A stretch of 27,576 nucleotides of DNA from Lachnoclostridium sp. UBA903 (GTDB taxonomy: Bacteria > Bacillota > Clostridia > Lachnospirales > Lachnospiraceae), in the NCBI GenBank assembly GCA_002294045.1, contig DBEP01000121.1, forward strand, positions 1 through 27,576. The letters run 5' to 3'. The notes below the pieces were generated by a model. It was given only the letters and a program-made list of their open reading frames with translations, made no database searches and was not told the origin of the DNA. How positions within the stretch are numbered: the stretch's first letter is position 1; every line of letters begins with the position of its first letter. A program made the position numbers and the translations under genes. Positions 21,987 through 27,576 of the stretch are shown piece by piece.

Positions 21987-22110
21987 TATGGTGATTACCT
22001 TATGAAGATTATTTCAAAGGAATAATCCCATTTAAAGTTTTTAACATTAGTTTTTACCATAAGCCGATACTCAGAATCTGGACACTCCGACCTTAATCTT
22101 AGTATCAGGC
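21987..22110 (+). promoter_or_regulatory. Structured rpsO leader, probable S15 autoregulatory region
   Basis: GATTATT (22007-22013) pairs with AATAATC (22021-22027). ACCATAAG (22056-22063) could pair either with TATGGT (21987-21992) or with CTTATG (21999-22004). Just before the ribosome binding site, GCC-GATACT (22063-22071) pairs with AGTATC-A-GGC (22101-22110), leaving one bulged A. S15 represses its own translation through leader structures in several bacteria; that this leader does so is inferred from position and structure. Confidence 0.5.
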
Positions 22111-22134
22111 GTTTTAAATTCAGGAGGAATTATT

Positions 22135-22401
22135 ATGATTAGCAAAGAAAAGAAACAGGAAATCGTTGCAACCTATGGCAGAACACCTCAGGATACCGGA
22201 TCTCCGGAAGTACAGATTGCACTGTTAACTACCAGAATTAATGAATTAACCGAACATTTAAAGATTAATAAGAAAGATCATCATTCAAGAAGAGGACTTC
22301 TTAAAATGGTTGGTCAAAGAAGAGGCCTGCTTGAATACTTAAAGAATAAGGATATTGAGGGATACCGTACCTTAATTGAACGTTTGGGATTGAGAAAATA
22401 A
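22135..22401 (+). CDS. rpsO: Ribosomal protein S15
   Basis: 88 residues, the standard length. Clear family sequence: YGRTPQDTGSPEVQIALLT, INELTEHLKINKKDHHSRRGLL and LVGQRRGLL-type block (KMVGQRRGLLEYLK) with the C-terminal GLRK. Binds the central domain of 16S rRNA early in 30S assembly. AGGAGGA lies nine bases before the ATG. It is a single-gene unit with its own promoter, structured leader and strong terminator; it normally sits between ribF and pnp, but here both neighbours are displaced. Confidence 0.98.
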   Translation: MISKEKKQEIVATYGRTPQDTGSPEVQIALLTTRINELTEHLKINKKDHHSRRGLLKMVGQRRGLLEYLKNKDIEGYRTLIERLGLRK

Positions 22402-22440
22402 TCCGGCGGTTACGGATTAATTTCGAATAAAATTTAAAAT

Positions 22441-22480
22441 AAAAAGTTTCCTGTATTGGTTTGTTACAGGAAACTTTTTC
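22441..22480 (+). terminator. Strong terminator after rpsO
   Basis: AAAAAGTTTCCTGTA (22441-22455) and TACAGGAAACTTTTT (22465-22479) pair perfectly over 15 bp with a 9-base loop; the second arm ends in the T-run. Symmetric enough to work on both strands, so it could also stop the minus-strand FAD gene. Confidence 0.92.
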
Positions 22481-22499
22481 TGCAATATAGTATACTATG

Positions 22500-22607
22500 T
22501 GACGCCATTTAGGAGCGTAGCACCACTACGCACCCGAAATCACTCCTTACTCCTTGTCTCCCGCAAAGCAGAGTATAGGCACGGGCACGAGCATTTTCAA
22601 ACACACT
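22500..22607. repeat. GC-richer intergenic stretch, possible dispersed repeat
   Basis: This 108-base stretch is visibly richer in G and C than the surrounding spacers and contains a small hairpin, GCGTAG (22515-22520) with CTACGC (22527-22532), plus CACTCCTTACTCC direct half-repeats. It touches the stop codon of the FAD gene. No coding potential is seen. It looks like a dispersed intergenic repeat, which a genome search would confirm or deny. Confidence 0.3.
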
Positions 22608-24023
22608 CTAGCCGGTAAAATTATCTGAGGGCTTTTTTGCCAGAATACTTCTGGCAACGCTGATTCCATTGGCGGAAGCCTGTTGGAGGCCTCTGGTTAC
22701 GGAAGCTCCGTCACCGATGGCACGGAGGCCGGTTATACTGGTCTCAAAATCTTTGTTTACAACTACCTTATTGGAATAAAATTTTACTTCAACACCATAC
22801 AGGAGGGTTTCATCGCTTGCAATACCCGGAGTTACTTTGTCCAGAGCAAGGAGCATTTCTTTAATGTCTACCATAATCCTGTGGGGAAATACTAAGGATA
22901 AATCACCGGGAACCGCATCCTTTAAAGTAGGAATCAAATTATTTCTGCATAACCTTTCTTCCGTTGTTCTTCTGCCCCTTTGGAAATCGCCGAAGGTCTG
23001 AACCAAAATTTTACCGTCACACAGCATATTGCTTAACTGGGCGATATATTTCCCATAATCGATTGGCGTTTTAAAGGGTTTTGTAAAATTCTTGGAAACC
23101 AGGATTGCAAAATTGGTATTATTTGTTTTAAATTCCTTGGATTTATAAGCATGGCCGTTTACAACTGCCAGGCCGTTTTCATAATATTCCGTTGCAACCT
23201 CACCGGAAGGATTGGTGCAGAAAGTACGTACCTTATCGTCAAAAGTAGGAGTATAATATACAAGTTTTGCTTCGTAAAGATTTTTATTTAAAAACTCCAT
23301 GACTTCGTCACGGACCTCCACACGCACACCGATATCAACCGTACCGACCCTGGTTTCAATGCCATGGTCATTGCAGATATGGCTGAACCAGTCGGAACCT
23401 TCACGGCCGATGGCAGCAACGATTTCTTCCGCGTAAAAAGTTGTGCCGTCGCCTATTATGATACCCCTGGCCTGCTGATTCTCGATGATAATATCCTGAA
23501 CCATGGTATTAAAAAGCATTTCGACGCCGGATGAGAGCAGGTGTTCCTGTAAACGGGTATATATCTTATAGCCTTCCTCCGTACCCAGGTGCCGGATAGG
23601 ACATTCGATTAATTTGAGATTGGCATTGATGGCACGTCTTCTGATTTCATGGATTTCATTTTCTTTATTTATTCCGTAAACATTGGTGTCGGCACCGAAT
23701 TTAAGGTATATATCATCGGATTCTTTTAACAGTTCAATGGTTTTTTCATAACCTAATATATCCGGCAGATTACCGCCTACATCAGGAGAAAGAGAGAGCT
23801 TACCGTCTGAAAATGCTCCGGCCCCGGCAAAACCTGTTGTAATAGAGCAGGGTTTACAGCCTACGCACTGCTTAGTCGTTCTCTTGGGACACATTCTTTT
23901 TTCGATAGGTCTCCCTTTTTCAACCATTAATATTTTTAAATTTTTATTTTCTTTTTTTAGTTCATAAGCACAAAAAATACCGGAAGGTCCGGCTCCTATA
24001 ATTATAACATCATATTTTTGCAT
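22608..24023 (-). CDS. FAD-dependent dehydrogenase (COG2509-like), function unknown
   Basis: 471 residues. An N-terminal dinucleotide-binding motif, IIIGAGPSG (Gly10, Gly12, Gly15), followed by a cysteine-rich stretch CPKRTTKQCVGCKPC and GFAGAGAFSDGKLSLSP, which is a hallmark of this uncharacterised family. Further blocks: IVAAIGREGSDWF, VDIGVRVEV, TFCTNPSGEV, and the FAD-binding end GLRAIGDGASVTRGLQQASANGI. Probably a cytosolic flavoprotein oxidoreductase; the substrate is not known. The four closely spaced Cys could bind a metal or an Fe-S cluster. AAGGAG lies eight bases before the ATG. It is transcribed away from pnp and sits in the middle of the usual rpsO-pnp pair. Confidence 0.88.
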   Translation of the reverse strand: MQKYDVIIIGAGPSGIFCAYELKKENKNLKILMVEKGRPIEKRMCPKRTTKQCVGCKPCSITTGFAGAGAFSDGKLSLSPDVGGNLPDILGYEKTIELLKESDDIYLKFGADTNVYGINKENEIHEIRRRAINANLKLIECPIRHLGTEEGYKIYTRLQEHLLSSGVEMLFNTMVQDIIIENQQARGIIIGDGTTFYAEEIVAAIGREGSDWFSHICNDHGIETRVGTVDIGVRVEVRDEVMEFLNKNLYEAKLVYYTPTFDDKVRTFCTNPSGEVATEYYENGLAVVNGHAYKSKEFKTNNTNFAILVSKNFTKPFKTPIDYGKYIAQLSNMLCDGKILVQTFGDFQRGRRTTEERLCRNNLIPTLKDAVPGDLSLVFPHRIMVDIKEMLLALDKVTPGIASDETLLYGVEVKFYSNKVVVNKDFETSITGLRAIGDGASVTRGLQQASANGISVARSILAKKPSDNFTG

Positions 24024-24078
24024 AGCAACACTCCTTCTGTGTTTCTGGTCTCTGTTTAACTATCGCATAACCAACGAA

Positions 24079-24107
24079 ATTCTATCATAAATATTATAAA
24101 TATGCAA
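24079..24107 (-). promoter_or_regulatory. SigA-type promoter of the FAD-dependent dehydrogenase gene
   Basis: On the minus strand TTGCAT (24107-24102), 17 bases, TAGAAT (24084-24079). The predicted start lies about 50 bases before the ATG. Confidence 0.65.
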
Positions 24108-24250
24108 GCCGCAGAAGTGCCGGCGTAAGAGTTTTAATAACAAAACTCCGCCTTGTGCAATATGACTTTTTGCGCTGAAATATATGGATTCATATTTGTA
24201 ACAGACGAACTTAAAAAATGAAAAATATAGTAGTATTTTATTTATTTTAG

Positions 24251-24259
24251 TGCTATAAT
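24251..24259 (+). promoter_or_regulatory. Extended -10 promoter of pnp
   Basis: TGCTATAAT (24251-24259) is a perfect extended -10; no good -35 hexamer is visible at 16-18 bases. The predicted start near 24266 gives a leader of about 180 bases that contains the long stem at 24300-24416. Confidence 0.6.
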
Positions 24260-24299
24260 ATATTATTGCAGGGTCTTTTTTTCCTGTAATATTAGTGTG

Positions 24300-24416
24300 T
24301 GTTGGAGATTTTTTCCGAGACTTCTGAAAAGGGTATCGAATGGAAGGAACGGCTTAAATTAAATTTGGATAACATGAAATTCGGTGAATTTTTCAGTAGT
24401 TTCGGCATCTCCAACA
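24300..24416 (+). promoter_or_regulatory. Long stem-loop in the pnp leader
   Basis: Nested paired segments: GTTGGAGAT (24301-24309) with ATCTCCAAC (24407-24415), extended by T24300-A24416; CCGA (24315-24318) with TCGG (24402-24405); CTGAAAA (24324-24330) with TTTTCAG (24390-24396); TCGAAT (24336-24341) with ATTCGG (24379-24384). The two inner internal loops are symmetric, five bases on each side. In E. coli a long leader stem of pnp is cut by RNase III and mediates PNPase autoregulation; a similar role here is inferred. Confidence 0.65.
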
Positions 24417-24444
24417 AAATTATTCTTTCAAAGGAGAGCAAAAT

Positions 24445-26532
24445 ATGTACAAAAGTTTTTCCATGGAACTTGCCGGAAGAACTCTTACCGTTGAGATAGG
24501 TAGAGTTGCGGCACAGGCCAACGGTGCTGCATTTATGCACTACGGCGATACGGTTGTATTATCAACTGCAACTGCATCGGATAAACCAAGGGAAGGAATC
24601 GATTTTTTCCCCCTAAGTGTTGAATATGAAGAAAAATTATATGCAGTTGGTAAAATTCCGGGAGGATTTATCAAAAGGGAAGGTAAAGCATCCGATAATG
24701 CGGTTCTGACCTCCCGTGTAATTGACAGGCCAATGAGACCGTTATTTCCGAAAGATTATAGAAATGACGTAACGCTGAATAATTTAGTTATGTGTGTGGA
24801 CCAGGACTGCAGTCCGGAATTAACTGCAATGCTGGGTTCTGCAATTGCCACGGCAATTTCTGATATTCCTTTTAACGGGCCTACCGCATCAACCATGGTT
24901 GGTATGGTGGACGGGGAATTCGTGTTTAATCCGACAAGTGCACAAAGAGAACAGTCAACGTTATCCTTAACGGTTGCGTCTACAAAAGAAAAAGTAATTA
25001 TGATTGAAGCCGGTGCCGACGAGTTGCCGGAAGACAAGATGATTGAAGCAATTTTTGCCGCCCATGATTTAAATAAGAAAATTATTGAGTTCATTGACAC
25101 CATAGTGGCGGAATGCGGCAAACCAAAACATGATTATGTAAAATATGATACTCCGGATGATTTATGGCAGGATATGGTTTCCTTTATTACTCCGGAAGCG
25201 ATGGAAGAAGCGGTTTTTACCGATGAAAAGCAGAAGAGGGAAGCTAATATCCGGGAAATTAAGGATAAATTAACGGCCCGTTATGAAGAAACGAATCCGG
25301 ACTGGATACCGTTGCTGGATGAAGCTATCTATAAATTCGAAAAGAAGACGGTACGTAAGATGATATTAAAGGATCACAAACGTCCGGACGGCAGAGAGCT
25401 TACCCAGATAAGGCCTCTTTTTGCAGAAATTGATATTTTGCCGAGAACCCATGGTTCTGCCATGTTTACCCGGGGGCAGACGCAGGTTCTTACCGTAACC
25501 ACGCTGGGGGCTTTGGCAGAAATACAGAAATTAGACGGCATTGACGAAAATGAAACCTCTAAAAGATATATGCACCACTATAATTTTCCGTCCTACTCCG
25601 TAGGTGAAACCAGACCTTCCAGAGGGCCGGGAAGACGGGAAATCGGTCACGGGGCATTGGCAGAGAAGGCATTGATTCCGGTTCTTCCCGGGGAAGAAGA
25701 GTTCCCCTATGCCATCCGTACTGTTTCCGAAGTTTTGGAATCCAATGGTTCTACTTCCCAGGGCAGTATCTGTGCTTCCACCCTGTCCCTAATGGCTGCG
25801 GGCGTACCCATAAAGAGTATGGTGGCAGGTATATCCGTAGGTCTTGTAACCGGGGATACCGATGATGATTATATCATTTTGACGGATATTCAGGGGCTGG
25901 AGGATTTCTTCGGAGATATGGACTTTAAGGTTGCCGGTACCCATAAAGGGATCACCGCAATCCAGATGGATATTAAAATTCACGGCTTAACCAGGGAAAT
26001 AATTGAAAAAGCCATATACAGAACCAAGGAAGCCAGAACTTATATCTTAGATGAAGTTATGGCGCCCTGTATTGATGAGCCTCGTTCAGAAGTTGGGCCG
26101 TATTCACCTAAGATTGTACAAATTAAAATCGATCCGGCTAAGATTGGCGATGTAGTTGGCCAGAGAGGCAAGACTATTAATGCGATTATAGACCTGACCG
26201 GTGTTAAGATTGATATTTCGGATGACGGTGCGGTATCCGTTTGCGGTATTGATGCCGATAGTATCCAAAAGGCAATTAAAATAATACAGACTATCGTGAC
26301 GGATTTTGAAGAAGGCCAGATATTTGAAGGAAAAGTAATCAGTATTAAAGAATTTGGTGCATTTCTTGAATTTGCTCCCGGTAAAGAAGGTATGGTTCAC
26401 ATATCCAAGATTTCAAAGAGCAGAATTGACCGGGTGGAAGATGTCCTCACCTTAGGGGATGTAGTTAGAGTTGTGTGTCTTGGCAAGGATAAGATGGGAC
26501 GTATCAGTTTCAGTATGAAGGATGTAAAATAA
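24445..26532 (+). CDS. pnp: Polyribonucleotide nucleotidyltransferase (PNPase)
   Basis: Phosphorolytic 3'-5' exoribonuclease. 695 residues, normal length. First RNase PH domain (about 5-215) with GKIPGGFIKREGKASD and SRVIDRPMRPLFP; helical linker; second, catalytic RNase PH domain (about 310-545) with RTHGSAMFTRGQTQ, GPGRREIGHGALAEKALIPVLP and SNGSTSQGSICASTLSLM; KH domain with GQRG at 572-575; C-terminal S1 domain (about 620-692) with FEGKVISIKEFGAFLEF. AAAGGAGAG lies just before the ATG. It has its own extended -10 promoter and long leader stem and is followed by a terminator, so it is a single-gene unit here. Confidence 0.98.
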   Translation: MYKSFSMELAGRTLTVEIGRVAAQANGAAFMHYGDTVVLSTATASDKPREGIDFFPLSVEYEEKLYAVGKIPGGFIKREGKASDNAVLTSRVIDRPMRPLFPKDYRNDVTLNNLVMCVDQDCSPELTAMLGSAIATAISDIPFNGPTASTMVGMVDGEFVFNPTSAQREQSTLSLTVASTKEKVIMIEAGADELPEDKMIEAIFAAHDLNKKIIEFIDTIVAECGKPKHDYVKYDTPDDLWQDMVSFITPEAMEEAVFTDEKQKREANIREIKDKLTARYEETNPDWIPLLDEAIYKFEKKTVRKMILKDHKRPDGRELTQIRPLFAEIDILPRTHGSAMFTRGQTQVLTVTTLGALAEIQKLDGIDENETSKRYMHHYNFPSYSVGETRPSRGPGRREIGHGALAEKALIPVLPGEEEFPYAIRTVSEVLESNGSTSQGSICASTLSLMAAGVPIKSMVAGISVGLVTGDTDDDYIILTDIQGLEDFFGDMDFKVAGTHKGITAIQMDIKIHGLTREIIEKAIYRTKEARTYILDEVMAPCIDEPRSEVGPYSPKIVQIKIDPAKIGDVVGQRGKTINAIIDLTGVKIDISDDGAVSVCGIDADSIQKAIKIIQTIVTDFEEGQIFEGKVISIKEFGAFLEFAPGKEGMVHISKISKSRIDRVEDVLTLGDVVRVVCLGKDKMGRISFSMKDVK

Positions 26533-26560
26533 TTTCAGACCATAAAATAAGCGATTGAAT

Positions 26561-26600
26561 TCCGGCAGCAAATTAAATTGTTGCCGGAGCTTTTTATTTT
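26561..26600 (+). terminator. Terminator after pnp
   Basis: TCCGGCAGCAA (26561-26571) and TTGTTGCCGGA (26578-26588) pair over 11 bp with one G-U, followed by GCTTTTTATTTT. Confidence 0.9.
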
Positions 26601-26669
26601 AATCATATCAGCATATCAGGGAAAGCGCAGGAAGGAAAACGCCCCGGGAGAAAGGCGGATTTTCCAATG

Positions 26670-26698
26670 TTGACAAATTTTTCTCCTGCATTTATAAT
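26670..26698 (+). promoter_or_regulatory. Consensus SigA promoter of the HTH/PBP regulator gene
   Basis: Perfect TTGACA (26670-26675), 17 bases, perfect TATAAT (26693-26698). Predicted start near 26705, about 68 bases before the GTG start. Confidence 0.85.
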
Positions 26699-26717
26699 TT
26701 TTAAAAAACATGAAATA

Positions 26718-26736
26718 ATTTATAATACTTATAAAT
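26718..26736. promoter_or_regulatory. Palindrome downstream of the promoter, possible operator
   Basis: ATTTATAA (26718-26725), three bases, TTATAAAT (26729-26736): a perfect 8-bp inverted repeat about 14 bases after the predicted start. Position suggests autoregulation of the following regulator, but the AT-rich composition makes chance occurrence possible. Confidence 0.35.
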
Positions 26737-26772
26737 ACTCAAGCTTTTATCATTTACGGAAAGGAGCTTAAA

Positions 26773-27576
26773 GTGAAGGAAGAACTATTTACACCACAGG
26801 AAGTTGCCGATTTGTTAAAAATAAAAAAGAACACCGTATATGAGCTTATTAAGCGTGGTGAGTTGAAATGCAGAAAAATAGGAAAGCAGTTCAGAATCCG
26901 TAAAGATGAGCTGGAGGAATATTTAAATACAGCCAATAATAGTATGGCGGCGGGGGCAGCCGGTATTATAAACCCGGACAAGCCTGCCGGGTACGAAAAG
27001 CCTGAAATAACGGAACAGGCGGGCAAAGCCAGTATTAAGGATTATAATATGGATTTGGAAGACAATATTGCCGGGGAGCCTTATAAAAATAGGGGACTGG
27101 TTATATGCGGTCAGGATATCCTATTGGAGATACTGTGTAATTACCTTTCCGGTCAGTTGGAAGACCTTCCTTTATTCCGGTCTTATCTTGGCAGTTATAA
27201 TGGATTATATGCATTATACCAAGGGAAGGTAGATGTTGCAACCGCCCATTTATGGGATGGGGAGACGGGAGAGTATAACAATCAGTTTGTAAAGAGAATG
27301 CTTCCGGGTATTCCATACCGTAGAATCCATCTGATAAAAAGAATGCAGGGATTTTATGTCAGAGAAGGCAACCCAAAACGGATTAAGGATTTCGGAGACT
27401 TGATACGGGATGATATCACCATGATAAATAGGGAAAAAGGAAGCGGTACCAGGATTTTGCTGGACCAGCAGCTGTTAAAGCTGGGGATAAAAGCATCTCA
27501 GGTAAACGGGTACGGGAAAGAAGTGACCTCCCATCTTGCCTGTGCCGGAGTAATAGCCAGAGGCGGTGCAGATGTT
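26773..27576 (+). CDS. HTH regulator with periplasmic-binding-protein-like sensor domain (3' end cut by window)
   Basis: 268 codons are visible and the frame is open at the window end. It starts at a GTG (26773) six bases after AAAGGAG. Residues about 5-55 are an excisionase/MerR-like DNA-binding domain (FTPQEVADLLKIKKNTVYELIKRGELKCRKIGKQF), followed by a 50-residue variable linker. From about residue 107 (NRGLVICGQDILLEIL) it matches the cytoplasmic substrate-binding domain of the molybdate-type (COG1910, PBP_like) family: GSYNGLYALYQGKVDVATAHLWD, YVREGNPKRIKDF, INREKGSGTRILLDQ, and HLACAGVIARGGADV at the cut. Such proteins usually control molybdate or tungstate uptake genes. The actual ligand is not shown by the sequence. 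Confidence 0.88.
   Translation, partial: MKEELFTPQEVADLLKIKKNTVYELIKRGELKCRKIGKQFRIRKDELEEYLNTANNSMAAGAAGIINPDKPAGYEKPEITEQAGKASIKDYNMDLEDNIAGEPYKNRGLVICGQDILLEILCNYLSGQLEDLPLFRSYLGSYNGLYALYQGKVDVATAHLWDGETGEYNNQFVKRMLPGIPYRRIHLIKRMQGFYVREGNPKRIKDFGDLIRDDITMINREKGSGTRILLDQQLLKLGIKASQVNGYGKEVTSHLACAGVIARGGADV

Noticed and set aside
24122..24152. Hairpin GGCG...GAGTTTT / AAAACTC...CGCC between the divergent FAD gene and pnp
   Set aside because: It pairs well but lies upstream of both genes with no transcript to terminate; left unannotated, since a small RNA is possible but unsupported.
24299..24499. Open frame across the pnp leader
   Set aside because: It coincides with the long nested stem and runs out of frame into pnp; no ribosome binding site is seen before it.

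Overview
The window looks like a chromosomal segment of a spore-forming, low-GC member of the Clostridia, most likely a Lachnospiraceae-type anaerobe. Reasons: the rimP-nusA-ylxR-ylxQ-infB-rbfA-nrnA-truB-ribF order, strong SigA-type promoters and purine-rich ribosome binding sites, a dipicolinate synthase pair (spoVFA-spoVFB), a Crh-like HPr protein, and an aldo/keto reductase with a ferredoxin tail. I see no rRNA, tRNA, CRISPR array, phage gene or transposase.

Layout. (1) 1-3166: the end of a histidine operon, hisD (5' end cut by the window), hisB and an unusual hisI-hisE fusion that carries a degenerate HisF-like barrel at its N-terminus. (2) 3236-12384: a translation and RNA-metabolism operon, rimP-nusA-ylxR(rnpM)-ylxQ-infB-rbfA-nrnA-truB-ribF, led by a near-consensus promoter and a GAAA-capped hairpin. 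Most genes overlap or nearly abut, but two gaps (5015-5217 before ylxR and 8896-9029 before rbfA) are large and hold two copies of the same apparent structured RNA element. (3) 12459-21702: accessory genes: a small membrane protein, a MocR-type regulator whose PLP lysine and tyrosine are both replaced, a MerR regulator divergent from an AKR-SDR pair with a textbook 19-bp-spacer MerR promoter, a membrane diguanylate cyclase, a Crh-like HPr protein, a short J-domain protein, and spoVFAB on the minus strand. (4) 21950-26600: rpsO and pnp, each with a structured leader, flanking a minus-strand FAD-dependent dehydrogenase. (5) 26670-27576: a consensus promoter driving a HTH plus periplasmic-binding-protein-like (molybdate-type) regulator that runs off the window.

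How they work together. Region 2 together with rpsO and pnp is the common Firmicute ribosome-maturation and RNA-turnover cluster; here the usual ribF-rpsO-pnp continuity is broken by about 10 kb of accessory genes. Several genes of the cluster carry leader RNAs (rimP, ylxR, rbfA, rpsO, pnp), which suggests extensive post-transcriptional control. The best candidate for something undescribed is the paired element before ylxR and rbfA: two hairpins with compensatory base changes between the copies, a conserved 12-nt loop block, a conserved bulged G, and a possible TGCC/GGCA pseudoknot, placed directly 5' of each ribosome binding site.
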